Positions 50,165-63,076 of a stretch of 64,000 bases of DNA are shown here, piece after piece. Source of the DNA: Lithospermum erythrorhizon (lineage: Eukaryota > Streptophyta > Magnoliopsida > Boraginales > Boraginaceae). The stretch covers positions 365,902 to 429,901 of the forward strand of contig JADFUC010000992.1 in assembly GCA_019722365.1 (NCBI GenBank), read 5' to 3'. Under the pieces are notes generated by a model, which was not told the origin of the DNA, ran no database searches, and saw nothing but the letters and a program-made list of their open reading frames with translations. Position numbers and translations under genes: made by a program. Numbering within the stretch: position 1 is the stretch's first letter; each line of letters opens with the position of its first letter.

Positions 50165-50560
50165 GTCGATCGAGAACATATCATCTTGTCCAATAAGCCT
50201 CTAAAGCCGGATAGTGTCATCGACTAATAAAATTTTGCTAAGGCTAGTCGAGAAACACGTAGACCTTTTGCTTAATAAGCCTTAAAGGCCAGTCAGGAAT
50301 ATATCACATCGTAATAAGCCTCACAAGCCCGGACGCCACCACAACTAATAAAATTGCCCAGGCAAGTCGAGGAAATACATGGACATCCTGACTAGTAAGA
50401 TGTGAAGGCCAGTCAAGGATATATCATATGTTGTCCAATAGGCCTCTAAATTCGGACAAGATCATCCTGACTAATAATATGGTAAGGCCAATCGAGGGCC
50501 ATATTTCATCGGACCACAGCGTCCATGGTCGGGGACATATCCTGATACCCGAGAGGCTTC
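50165..50560 (+). repeat. Tandem array, about 125-bp two-part unit
   Basis: Units start near 50165, 50292 and 50412 with gtcRaggatatatcat-type words, then caataagcctctaaagccgg, then actaataaaattt, and then a shorter half (gtcgagaaacac..gtagac, taataagcc, aaaggcca). The two halves share taaggcca/gtcgag endings. A fourth partial unit begins near 50490. Confidence 0.65.
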
Positions 50561-51429
50561 GAGTCGCAGGGTAATACAGCTGGCCACTACCAAAAGGCGT
50601 TAGGATGAGCTCGTATGCTTGAACCATCTCGGAATGAAACTCTTTAAAGCCGCCCGAGAGTAAATATCCAATCCTAATAATACAGCAGGACATCCACACC
50701 TTTTCGTGGAGATCAAATTGACCGGTCTAGCACCTCGAAGTCTCATCGACAAATAGCCCTCGAGGATTAAGTTGTTAAAAGCCATTGTGGTGGAATTATG
50801 ACCTGAATAGGATTATGTACTACTAAGTCTCTGGGATTTGCAGCTAGGACCCAGTCAGAACCATAGATATGAGTTGGGTCAGAGATTGAAACATAGTTTG
50901 CTAGAAAAGAAAATGAACATGGAAGAATAAATTTACCCGAGATAGTCTCGTTGATCCTCCCAATGTAGACTGATGTAATGCAGTAATGCATCAAACTTTA
51001 GGGACTTCGAGGCACTTTATGGAAGTAAATCTCAAGAATGGAATACTACTAGATGGTGAGAAGATACCTCGCCCATAACCAACCTAGTTCAGATCTGAAA
51101 ATAATAGCGGGAAGATGTGATCACAAAACCGGTTGGGCGGTGGGATCATACGCTACCAAAAAAGCATCAGGCTCCACGCATGAATAAAGCATGCGGTTCG
51201 CCGGCGGGAGTACTAAGTGCAGCAGTGTGGCGTCCCTGCCATCTGAAACTGCCCGTATCCCGCGTCGCCGCGAGCAGACTCTCACAAAAGAAAAGTAGCA
51301 AACAATAAGATTATAAAGGGTGTACAAAGAATCGCCCGCATACACTCGGTGCTTAAGTGGTATTAAAAGTATTGGGACAAATCCTCGGGACAGAGGCCTC
51401 TGCGAGGCGTATCCCATTGCGTGGCATGC

Positions 51430-51950
51430 TATCTAGAAGTCTTGAAAATTACGCCTAAGTCCAACATAGCCTAGATCACTTGAACCCTCTAGGTATCTGG
51501 TCCTTGAGGAAACTCGTCATGATGAGGGATGATATGATCTAAAGCTAAGTTGTCTAGGACTAGAAGTTCAGATACTATCCAGTAGCAATAACCGGGCTAT
51601 GAATACTTCCATAGATGAAGACAGTCATGAGAAGTGGATTTTGAGATCCTACTCACAATAACTACACTCATAAGTGAAGTCAGTTTATGCACTCGTGAGA
51701 CGGGAACAATCATAGCAAGTGAAAAATAACAGAAATTTCAAAATGTTAGTTGCCATTACTTGATCACTAGCTGTTGCATATATCAAACATAACTTACAAT
51801 ACAACAACATTACGTCTTGCAATTAATATTGATTTAACAAAAGATTTGATAAATTCAAATAATACACGTAATTTTCATTAATTGAATATCCTAAGATGTA
51901 ATAAATTGATCATCAAAAGGAGGTAAACGATCTTTTTCATTTGGTCGACT
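51430..51950. other. Spacer before the AGP-like gene
   Basis: The gypsy-like composition fades out by about 51850. The last 100 bases are AT-rich and probably the 3' UTR and terminator region of the gene on -. No other feature seen. Confidence 0.4.
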
Positions 51951-52268
51951 TTAGAAAAACAAAGAGGTGGCCACAGCTGTAGCAACAACGCTAGCAACAG
52001 CAGAGACACCAAATGTGGCTCCGGCGCTTGTAGGTGCTTGAGCTGGAGAGAGGTCAGGGAATTCATTTGGTGAAACAGGGCCTCCAATAGGGGCAGCGTC
52101 GACAGAACCTCCATCAAGGGGTCCGATGACATTGGCAGTGCTCGGTGATAGGGCTTCGACTTCAGAGTCATCGACAGGAGGTAGAGCATCATCGCTCGAT
52201 GACCAAGCTGAGGCCATGCCAACAATTGCAAATAATGCAAAAGCAAGAACAAGATATTTACGTGCCAT
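51951..52268 (-). CDS. Small arabinogalactan-type protein, probably GPI-anchored
   Basis: One exon, 105 residues. I start at the ATG at 52268 because it opens a clear signal peptide (MARKYLVLAFALFAIVGMAS, cleavage after ASA) and has a good plant context (aaaATGGC). The in-frame ATG at 52313 would put 15 mostly polar residues before it. The mature part is short and acidic with scattered SP, AP and PP dipeptides (ALPPVDDSEVEALSPSTA, then DLSPAQAPTSAG), suited to proline hydroxylation and arabinogalactan addition. The last 20 residues (TFGVSAVASVVATAVATSLF) are hydrophobic after a small-residue site, the layout of a GPI-anchor signal. It would therefore sit on the outer face of the plasma membrane or in the wall. 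Similar small proteins are often pollen- or anther-expressed, but the tissue cannot be read here. Intact, no odd features. The exact family name is uncertain because such proteins are recognised by composition. Confidence 0.75.
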   Translation of the reverse strand: MARKYLVLAFALFAIVGMASAWSSSDDALPPVDDSEVEALSPSTANVIGPLDGGSVDAAPIGGPVSPNEFPDLSPAQAPTSAGATFGVSAVASVVATAVATSLFF

Positions 52269-52313
52269 TTTGTTTTGTTTTCTCAAAGAAATTGTTACTA
52301 TGCTTTTGTTCAA

Positions 52314-53230
52314 TGCAGCAAATTAAACCATTAGAAATGAAGAATTTGCCGCAATATAGAATTCAAAAAATAAAGGGGTTAATATAATGCATGGAAGAGA
52401 TATGAATGATTTGAATAGCGTGATTTTAGGTTTGAATATTTGCGAAGTCTAAGGAAATCCATGAGATTGTCATGGTTGTACGTAAATTGCTTTAAACCCA
52501 TTGGTATCATAAGTACCAAAAGTGACCATTTTGATAGGGACATGATTTTTCTTTTTCAGATTTTGTTAATGATACTTCATATTTTTTGAATCCATGATAC
52601 ACCCACAAATTAGTTTCTTTAACAAATAATATATTTTTATTAGCTACTTTGAATTTTTTTTAATTTAATTCGATGATAATCAAAATGTATGCCTTACAGA
52701 TTAACAAAATCAGCATATCAATAAAATAATTTAACAATATTTAAGAAACAACCTAATTGTGACAAGTACGGAGTACAAATTAGGACTATTTCATTATTTA
52801 CATTCTCAAATTGGTGGGCTAGCCTGGACTAATAATATTCTGGATTGTTAAAGTGGGTGAAGGCCCATCAATGATCAGCTGTATTTCGCATTGAACCTAG
52901 GCCCAGCAAAGTAATTACTATATATGCTGCAACGGAATAATGTCATCTTCCAGACTTCCACTATTGACTATTGAACCTAAGTCTCATATCTATGATTAAC
53001 AACTTCTAGGTCTATTAATAAAGTATTTGATATTTTTTTTTCACTTATTTGATGATTAAGTTTAGAACGAAATACATGTATTCTTAATATATTATCAAAG
53101 TTAACCCGTGAGTTCACTAGAGCTGCTACTACATCCCCTAAAATTAAGGTTATCACAAGAGGTTTATTCACTATACATTCGAAAAGTAACGGTTACAGGT
53201 TCTATGTTTAAAAAGAAATTGCTATCTCAA
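52314..53230. other. Upstream flank of the AGP-like gene and spacer
   Basis: AT-rich. The first few hundred bases should hold the promoter of the gene on -; a taatataatgcatgg stretch near 52380 gives TATA-like candidates on - but none is decisive. One tacggagtac motif lies at 52767. Confidence 0.4.
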
Positions 53231-53234
53231 AATT

Positions 53235-53345
53235 TGCCTCAAAGGGCATAACCTAGTGATCAATGGACAATGGTAAGGTGATTGGAGATATCCTGATATT
53301 GCGGGTTCGAATCCGTTTGGAGGTAATATTTTGTTGAAATATTGC
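53235..53345 (+). mobile_element. Possible tRNA-derived SINE
   Basis: A box-A-like stretch (ggcataacctagtgatcaat, 53246-53265) is followed about 55 bp later by a near-perfect box B (ggttcgaatcc, 53303-53313), the internal promoter spacing of tRNA-derived SINEs. It does not fold as an intact tRNA. No poly-A or poly-T tail or target duplication was found. Confidence 0.4.
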
Positions 53346-56300
53346 AAGAGTTATTTCTGGTTTTGTGTACTGTTGATCCTCTCCATTACAAAGCTACCAC
53401 GATAACACATCCCTCGATTTATAATCCACTTTGCCAAGGAGACTTCTGATATTTTCAAAGTATATAAATTGAGTTTAGAACTTTTTTATAGGTAAAATGG
53501 TTTTGTTGCTCTAACATAATCATAGCCCAAGTAGAAACTTGGAACTAAGAAATCCAAGAAAATGAATTGGCAAGCAATTTACTGCCATGAATCCACAATT
53601 ATGATATTATAATGGTATTGATGGTAGCATTATAGGGAAAGCTGAACTTAGTAGTGGAAGCATTGATCCTTATTACAGGGGAACAACCAAGGATGGCCTC
53701 ATTTTCTCTATACAACTGACTTCCCCTAATTTCCCTCTCATAGCCTATAAGTAATTTATTATTGAGTGGTGTGTACTGTGTGTACTGAAAATGTCCTGCA
53801 AAATCTGATGGGAGTCTTGTTGAAAAAATTTAAATTTTTTTTTTTTTGAGGAGTGAGATTCTTATGCATTTTGTCTCCTGTCCAAAAAGGAAAGGCCTTT
53901 TATTACATTCTATTAAGCTTTATATCACAATGTGACAGAAGTTAAAGTTTACGTACTACTTTGTCGTATCGTATTTTCATATTTCTATTTCATCTAATAC
54001 ACCCAATGTATATCGATGGCACAACAACTAGGCATCTATATATTTTTTCGTCTATTTAAATCAGCATCCCATTTTCAATTCAATTTTTTACGTATCAAAT
54101 AATCTATTTCTACATTTTTATTTATAGATCTAAAAATAAAAAATATTGAGTGAAAAAAAATTATTGAATTATTATTTGGCTAAAAAACTATTTTAAAAAT
54201 AGAAGGATAAGCTTTTTTTGCCAGCAGTGGTCACAGTTAGCGTGAGATGTCTTGGAGCGTTTAATAACTAAGAAAAAAAATGATAGAGAGGAGGTTATAT
54301 GGAAATATTTTACTGTTGTATCCAAATAACTTCATCATACCAACTACACTTGGTCTTATAATAGTATTTTGATTTTATCAATATTTTCTCCATGGAAATT
54401 ATACTATACTTTAATAATTGAATCTATGGTTATTACAATAGTTATTTTGAAGAGCAATAAATGCATGTCTTAGTCCTAATTGTAGCATAGTTATTTTACA
54501 CAGAGAATGATAAATAATACTCCATTTAGTTTTTATTTAGTTATTCTTTTTGCTTAAATTGTTATTCATTTTGAATTTATTCAAGTATTATTCTACAATT
54601 TCAATTTATTTTATCTCATTCAATTCATTTTTCTATTTTATTCTTAACAAAAATTAAGTATTATGTAAATTCATCTCCTTAAATTGATGGTCTCAATAAA
54701 TAAAGCATCAATTTTCAACAAGGGAGTCATTAAATATCACATTAATTTCCCTTAAAATGAACTTGTTCAATTGATGATGGGATAAAATCGAGCATACACC
54801 AAGATAAATTACTTGAAAACTTTATTAAAATACTTCAATTTAATTAAAGATAAACATATAAACATTCGTAATTTTTTAATAGGTGTGCTCAAGTTTAGAA
54901 TGACAAAAAAATAAAACATAGAGTAATAAAAATAATATTGCACGAAGCAAAGAATGTTATTCCAAAATTAAATCAAACGTGCCATGACATGTAAGCTCAT
55001 AGATTACACTAATATGCTAGTTAACATAATATATATACCATTTTGCAAGCACGAAACACAGGAAAAAACAGCCCAAAAAGCTTATGAACAAGGTGCCACA
55101 GTAGAATGTTTGTTGCATATTATTAAGAGAGTAGAGAGTCGAATAGGAATAATGGATGGGACAACAATTCCATGTTTTCACCATCTTAGATTCTTAGAGA
55201 ACCCGGAGACATGGTAGTAATCAAAGGCATTAAGTCCAACGATATTCGAGTAGAAGTTCTATTTAAGAGGTTTTTTTGCTCGATTCTTCTTGAAATTAAT
55301 TTTTTGCTTTGCGAGGTTTTATGACCAACTTCGATAGTTTGTGAGTTTACTTGGAGGTGGTCTGATATCCAAGCGAAGCGGCTGATATTCACGCGGATAG
55401 ACTTTCTGAAAAAGGCAAGTTGTTTTATGGAGTCTAACCTCCCATTACTTAGTTTAGAATTTAATTCTTGTATGATATTGTATATAATTTCTAATTCCTA
55501 TCGTTTGATAAAAAAACAGATAGTAATATGGTACTAATATATAAAGGATATTGTGGCCCATAACATTAGCCATGTAACGAGCCCGAACCAATCGAGCGAG
55601 TTAGAGTTAGAAACCGATTGGAATGTTTGATTAGGTTCAAAAAGTTAGAATGTTCGAGGAATGCGATCGGGCATACAAATTTTAATGATGAAATATCGAG
55701 CGAATCGACTTTCACTTCCGAGCTAACTTCGAATCGGCTTTCGAGCGAATCGAATTTTCAGATTCTTTTCCATACCTACATAACATAATGACATAATGAA
55801 TTCATAATACAAGATGGCAATAACCATGGGTCCGGGACCCTATTATTATATTTCGTTGGTTCATTGGTATCTCATGTACATTATTATTGATGAGTATGAA
55901 TACCAATATATGATATTCAAAGATAAACTACTACATCATTTATTATGTGTGATTTATACTTATGCATATATTTTTAGTCCACTTTTATTGTTTATACTCC
56001 GTATCATTGTATATTCTGGATTTGATGTATTATAGACAATGCCTTTCCCAGAGTATTGTTACGATTTGGTTATATGCCGTAGTCTAAGCTAAAAGCTAGT
56101 TAATCTGATATGCAAATATAACAATGGTCTATATTTGAATCTTTTTAAAATGTGTTCTAAAAGTACATGTTAAAAAAAGAAAAATATTTGATAAAAAATT
56201 AGATATATAAAATTTGCTAAATATATTTCTTATTTACTTTAAATATTATCGTATATTTATTTTACAATTTTAATTCTTAACATTATTAAGCTTTAAAACT

Positions 56301-57849
56301 ACACAAAAATCATATTTTCATACAAAAACGATCACACAAAACAGCTCAATCCTCGGGGAAAGATGGTCTGCCACCTTTGCCAAATATATGCCGTTGAAAA
56401 CATTATCGCCCATCTATGTATTAGAAGAAAAGGCTGAGAACTTATATTATTCTTCCTTCATGAATTAAATTAAACTCAGTGAATGTTATACATATATAAA
56501 GCTATGTGATATATTACGGAGTATATACATTTTATGTACTTCGGAAAATAATTAATATCTTTAGGTAGTTATTAAAATTATTGTACTTACTTGTTTTGTG
56601 TGAAATCTAATCAATTCGTTGAGATTTAATTTGATGATATTACTTTGTCAATTTAATTGGTGCCCAAAATTGGTAAGTTTATATATGGAATTAATTACTT
56701 AATTACACTGTATCTAAGTTGCCAATTTCTTTCTATGAAAATAATTACTTATTACATTCTTTGTAAGAAGCTACATATATAAACCTCTCTAGGAAGTCTT
56801 TTCTCACTATCCCATAGTTGTGAAAATAGTGTTGAGAGAGAATAATATTTGAGAGAGAGCAAAGTATGAGATAGTTTCGTGGGACATGTCAAGAGTTTTG
56901 AAATTATAAGAATAATTAGAGTGATTATGCCTGGACTCTGAAGTATCGTGAACAATAACTATTCCTGAATTATAGTGCATTTGCATAAAGCTTGATTTTA
57001 TTTGAACCAGGTAAATTCTACATATTTCTTTGTTTTTATATACTCCGTAATATGTATTTGGTTATTGTTCCCATATTTATTTATTCCGAATTGAGGATCT
57101 CAAATCAGTTATTTATTTCGAATTGCATGCAGTACAGTTATTTATTTTGGCTCGGCTGGTTGATGGCTCAACGAGGTAGATTCAAACTAATAGTGCACAA
57201 AAAATAATTGAAATGAACATTAATTATCAAGAGATAAATTAAACTTTGATATTAACTTAGATTATACAGTAATAAAAAACATCATCATAACAACACCTTT
57301 GGTCCTTTACAATAACTTCAAATCATCACAAAATTATAACAAAAAATTATTTTAATATATAATAATAATCATATAACTGAGCTATCGAGCCGACTCGACG
57401 AGCCAACAAGCTTTGAAAGCCATCCTGGCTCAATATAAACCGAGATGAACTTAGGTATAAACCGACCCCGAACAAGCCACTCGGTTGATCTTGACTCATT
57501 AACACCGCTCATTACAATATTTAAATTAAATCATTCTGCAGTTAAGAGAGAACCTTAGCTTAAAGTACTTCGGACTTTCGGAGTCCCTATAGCAATATAG
57601 GAGTATTTTAAATGATCCTTAATATATACGGAGTAATGATAGGCGTATGTAACGTTATTCAGAGCCATAAGGGCTATATAATGGCGGTGTTTTAGTTCCA
57701 TAATTATTACAACCTTGCAATAGGACAGAACTTGCAACATTATACTCCGTAATAATTATTCCAACTAAATTGCATGTTATTCATCATTAAGATTTTACTC
57801 CGTACCTTAATGCCATTATTATAAGTCATTTATATACGCAATTATTCCG
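53346..57849. other. AT-rich spacer without a supported gene
   Basis: Contains several tactccgta motifs, and subterminal-like ccgaa/tcgag words at 55560-55790 and 57380-57500 that recall hAT-type remnants. A 77-codon frame at 54984-55217 (+) matches nothing I recognise. No gene is called. Confidence 0.45.
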
Positions 57850-58143
57850 TACTTCCTCCGATTTTTTAGTTGACATCCTATCAAAATTTTTTTGTTTTGA
57901 AATAATTGTCACTTTAGAATTCCAATGCAATATTTCATTATTTTTTTCTTTTAAGTCCCTACTTAATGTATTCAAAAGTTACATAGTGAATATACAAGTT
58001 TTACTTTATGTTTAATGCTATTAATTATTATTTTAGTTATTGATTAGGGATATATAGATTGGTAAATGTATTTTATTATTAATTACTTTTTAATTAACGT
58101 GAAAAATGCTAGTATGTTAAGTAAAAAAAAACCGAAATGAGTA
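57850..58143. mobile_element. Stowaway-like MITE
   Basis: About 290 bp. The left end, ta-cttcctccgattttttag, and the complement of the right end, ta-ctcatttcggtttttttt, are imperfect inverted repeats of the CTCCCTCCG type, bounded by TA on both sides. The interior is AT-rich and non-coding, as expected for a Tc1/mariner-derived MITE. Confidence 0.6.
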
Positions 58144-61100
58144 ATATTAGTGACGGAGTCTTAGTTAAAATTTCATGTGTTTCACTTTAAACGCCCAATT
58201 CAATAATGAGTACTTAGTAGTCAGGGAGCCTTGTTACAAATTGTATATGTATTTATAAATTGCAAATGAAAATTGTCATTTATATATACACATGATATTT
58301 GGTTAAATATATATATATATCAATCGTATGTACATCGACAGTTGGAAATTTATACTATATATATAATGTGCAAGAGATGGATTGACGGTTACAAATTGAA
58401 GCCAAATTAATGTATTTTCTATTTTACCCTCCTGATAATTTTTAATTTATTTTAATTTTCATAGTAACTAACATGGTCCATGCTTAAGCACAACAGAATC
58501 AAATTGTGATAGCTACTAACATAAATATTATCTCTTATGTAATCTTTCAGTAATTATCGCGAAAATAAAAAGTTGTTCATAGACACATCTTTATTTTCTT
58601 GACAACTTTAAATCTTATTTCTTTTAAGTTTTAAAAAAAAATTTCATTATAATTTTATTATAAAAATAATAAAAATAATTTACGAACAAGGTATTGCACA
58701 TATAACTAGTATATATAAATTATATAGCTTAAAAGTGTTTTATTAAGAATTCAATAAATTTTATTATTTTTAAAGAGAAAAAATGGTAAACCAATGAAAA
58801 AAAGAATATTATGAGACAAATCAATGATGTTAAAGAATTTTAAAAGTTTAATGTAAAAAGTTGTATTAAAAAAATAAATGATCAAGTAAAAATGAAGAAA
58901 AAAAATTATTACATAATCAATTAAATAAGAACGAAGGGAGTAGTCACTTATATACCATTAGTAGTTAGATGGTTTATTTGACGTAGTTGATTATCTAATG
59001 TCCACTTTACCCCATTGAATTAACATTTTCATTCATTGTATATATATAATATAGCCAATTGAATTTGTTTATGTATTTTAATTAACCTATATTATCAATA
59101 TTGTTACCATTCATTTATGTTTAAAATTTCCCCACATAAGCCTTCATAATAACATAATTTCCCAACTAAAAATTTAAGTTACAAACTAATTAATAGACGA
59201 CAACAAATGAAAAGGAGCATGGAATATGGAGGTTAAAGACTTAAAGTAAACAAGGACAAAAATATGTTGTTAATTTAAGCATATAGAGGCATTGGAAATC
59301 TCGTGTCGGACTCGAGTCAATATAATCTCCACTGCACGTGTGTGCTAAGTTATGTTGGTTAAAATGGTTGATCTTATTGCAGGTTTTTTAGCTTAATTTA
59401 TTGGGTTTTCTTTTGTAAACACTGTTTTCATGGCATCATGGATGCAAATTACAATACACGTACGTTTCTCCACTTCTTTAATTTCTCCCAAAAAATATGT
59501 TGACCTAATTCTGAAAATTTAAAGGTACATAATAATATAGAAGCATAGGAATATAAAATAAAGATATATCAAATTGTTAAATAACCATCTTTCCCATATG
59601 TAAACATGATAGAATGATGGATTTTATTAATTCCCTGTACTTTCTTGACTCAAAATATGGATTTCTCTGATATATTTTTTGAACAATCTCAAATCATTTG
59701 TATACATATTTTTCAGTAGGATAGATATTACTAAAAATTATCAAAATCAAATCAATTCTTATCCTATTAAATGAAGTTGATTACTCCATATTGTATAAAT
59801 GTGTACTCTAGTTTTATAAAAATGGACATACTATATTATGCTCTATTTTATTTGAAAATATTATATTAAATTTCATGTCAAAAATAGAATTAACGAAAAA
59901 CTCATATATTGTGAACATATATGCCCCACTCAAGTTTTTATAAGAAAACCAATTACTAAAAGAATACCCCACTATAGTTTGAAGGACAAGAGGACAAAAC
60001 ACCCGTTCTCTTAAAGGTACCATTGGAAAAGAGAAACATAAATCGAGTTGAAGTGAAACTAAGAAGAGAAGTCCCAAACAAAACGAACAAAACCCCTTAC
60101 CCTACTCACCTTTCAATCATATATGATATATCATCGAGACCATGAGAGCTATTGCATAATCATACTCCGTAATCTATTCTTTCAAATTAGTTATTCTTTC
60201 CATTCCTTTTAACTTATCTTTCTAGTTATTTATATATAAATTAAGAAAAATAAAATGTAGTAAAAATATGCCGTCTTAAAATATCAATTAAATGAAATTA
60301 TCTAATTGGTTGGTTAATAATTTAAGAATAAAATCGAAATTACGATTGAAAATATAAAAATCTGATTTTACATCTTTAGAAGTACAAAATTTTTAAAAAA
60401 GCAAAAAATAGGTAGAAAAGGCAATGCTTGAATGGAATGATGCAATTTTTAGTTGAAAGTTGTGATAATAAAGTGCATCATAATGATAAGATGTTCTTCA
60501 ACAAAAATTGAAGGTTCAAATCATTCGGCGATATATAAATAACTCGATACTATTAAAATGATACTATTAGTTTATATATGCCTCCGGTAGGTTTAAGTAA
60601 TTCGTTCACGCGTTAAATGCTTAACAACTTTTATTACAAATTTTATTTATAATTTCTTATGGTTTCGATTTATTCTTATTATTTTTGTTATGGAATATCT
60701 TATTTATTAATGTTAGCTTATGTTATAAATAAATGGTTTGCTTGCTTTCTCTTAGGTGTTAATTAATTTTATTAATTGATTAAGTAAACTTCCCCATTTT
60801 ATTAATCCAATTAAATTTGGATTTTGAAAATAAGATGAGTTGATCCAAAACTTCGACTCGTGATTGACTCGTTTGATGAAGGCTCGTCGAGGCCTAAGGC
60901 TTGTTTAGTGAACAAGTCGAGGCATAAAATTCTTTAGCTTGGAGTCGACCCATTTACAACTCTACCTATATATATTTTGATATACAAATTGAATAATTAT
61001 CCAGTTATCCTCATAATACTCGTACCTTGAGCTGAATCGAATTTAATGAAGTTTGATTTTCTTGTTCTTCACAACTCTACTAACAATTGAGTCATGTTCA

Positions 61101-61689
61101 ATATAAACTTGTTTGTATTTGAAGTGACAGGTTAATCATCGACTTTATAAAGTACTCACTCTTTTTTTAGTTGTCATCACCTTTATATGTTTTGTTCCAA
61201 AATACTTGTTATTAATATAGAAAATTGTAACTCTACATTTCAATGTATTTTTGACTATTTTTCTTATTAAATTATCAACCACTTGAGATCATATAGTTTT
61301 AATGAATTGTCATTGTACATTTTTCATGTAATTTTTTACAACTTTAATATTTATCTAAATATTATCCAGTATGTTCAAATCCGACCTATTAATAGTCATT
61401 TGTAAAGGAGACATGCGATGCACGACATGTCGATTTCTCAAGCGTAAAAACTTACTTGATTTGAATTTTTTTCTAATTAATATTTTTTATTTATTTTTAT
61501 TACTTTAACAATTTGATGTCCTCACAACTAAATGTATTAATTGATGCATCAATATTCTATCGCGCCAATTAGTAAGCTTTTATGTCGTTTAATTGGTATG
61601 ATTTAAAAGTATAATTTAAATTTTGTGGATTCAGTATATAATTTCTATCTACATGAAATTAAATAAAAATATTAATTATAATAATAATT
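58144..61689. other. AT-rich spacer
   Basis: No gene. Contains a short (AT)n stretch near 58305-58320, a fragment at 58929-58941 (aagaacgaagggagtag) that resembles a Stowaway end, a gtaaatggg-type hAT terminus read on - near 60944-60958, and a second MITE-like start (tactcactctttttttag) near 61153. Confidence 0.45.
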
Positions 61690-61812
61690 CTATTCAAAGC
61701 ATATGGTTATTTAACTAATACATATTATAATAAATAATAACAATAGTTCTACATAATAATAAATAATAATAATAATTCTATAAAAATATATGATTATTTA
61801 ACTAACACCTAT

Positions 61813-61843
<31 letters not shown>

Positions 61844-61890
61844 GTTCTACATAAAATATATTATTATTTAACTAACACAAATTATTAAAG
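61690..61890. repeat. Minisatellite with ATA/AAT runs
   Basis: Three units of roughly 75-90 bp, each with a tatttaactaa-acacatatt core, a variable (ATA)n run and a tagttctacat or taattctata end. The copies differ mostly in the number of ATA triplets. Confidence 0.65.
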
Positions 61891-62581
61891 ATTGTAAATG
61901 ACATATGATAAGAGAAAAATCATATTAATGAAAAGGAGTAGTAAATTAATAATATACAATATATATGAGACATATTAACATGAATTGAATTATAAGTTAT
62001 ACATTACAAATTGAGCAAAAAATAATTAGGTTATTCAGTGCATACCTTTGAATGTTCGCATCTTGGCTAGAAGATAAATAAAACGAAACTTAATTAAAGT
62101 GGGATGCAGAACAACTATAAAGTCTATATGTCAAATATATATGATGTATAAATTACTCCAAATAAAATGCATTATGCGACAATGATTCAATTTCAATTGA
62201 AATAATCTTCACGTATTACCTCCATTTTTTTTTATTTGGCGTTTTAGGTATACTTCAGTGAAGCTTTGGCCAGGTAATTCTTAATTACTTTATTGTTGAA
62301 TAAATATAAAAGTTATATCATTAGATTCGTCTTTAAAAATAGTTTCGCTTAATATTATTTACTAACATAATTTTTTTAACATATAGTTTAGAATAATTGA
62401 TGTCAATTCCCCGGCGCCGATATAGGAAAACGTAAAATAAAATAAAAAATAGGGAGTAGTAGTTAAAATCTTATTAGAACTATTAGATTTTTAAATAGAA
62501 TGGTAATTAGAAATTAATAGTGAAAATGAAAAAAACACAACCCCTTATTTACATTTTTTATATATGTTAGTGATAGTAATA

Positions 62582-62862
62582 TTAGTGATTAGGGATTAAT
62601 GATGTTAGTGATACCATTTACTACAGTAATAATAAGAAGAGTCTACATTAGAGACATGAATATAAATCTCTAACACACAATTACACAAACCATAAACACT
62701 ACTATAGCCATGATATGAATTAGTGATTAATAATTAATAATTAGTGATTAATGATAGTGATTGTTACAGTAGTAATAATAAGAAGAGTCTACATTAGAGA
62801 CATGAATATACATCTCTAACACACAATTACACAAACCATAGACACTGCTACAGCCATGGTAT
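62582..62862. repeat. Tandem duplication of about 140 bp upstream of the TEL-like gene
   Basis: Copy 1 (about 62582-62720) and copy 2 (about 62721-62862) share ttagtgatta, an acagta..aataataagaag word, gagtctacattagagacatg, ctctaacacacaattacaca and aaccata. Over the 84 bases from aagaagag to atatg I count five substitutions and no indel. It ends 0.2 kb before the start codon, so it lies in the promoter or the 5' UTR. Confidence 0.85.
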
Positions 62863-63076
62863 GTTCTACACTTCTATTTGCGTTACATTGGAATCTGAAG
62901 TACATCCAGCTGCTTATCATATCATATTTATATCATCTACAGGATCAACAACAATAACAAAAATAATCCAAACACCAATTCCTCATACTTTAACCACATA
63001 ACACAACATTCCTCGAAATATACTCCCACCACCAAAAATACCACTTTTCCATACACTTCACAACCCAAGAATCATC

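Larger units (their letters stand above)
46250..51850 (+). mobile_element. Ty3/gypsy-type derivative with gag and protease only, plus tandem arrays
   Basis: Higher in GC than the flanks. It has a gypsy-type gag, a protease relic, then about 3.5 kb without recognisable reverse transcriptase or integrase but with three tandem arrays. Tandem repeats in the non-coding 3' part are known from Tat/Ogre/Retand-type elements, which would fit. No LTR pair could be fixed at its borders. The right edge is uncertain, and copia B's LTR is broken at its left edge. Confidence 0.55.

Noticed and set aside
53235..53345. A functional tRNA gene
   Set aside because: Box B is good, but the acceptor and anticodon stems cannot be formed.
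54984..55217. Frame with RVESRIGIMDGTTIPCF
   Set aside because: The MDGTT text briefly recalls a Harbinger-type transposase motif (IDGTH), but the context does not fit and no second motif follows.
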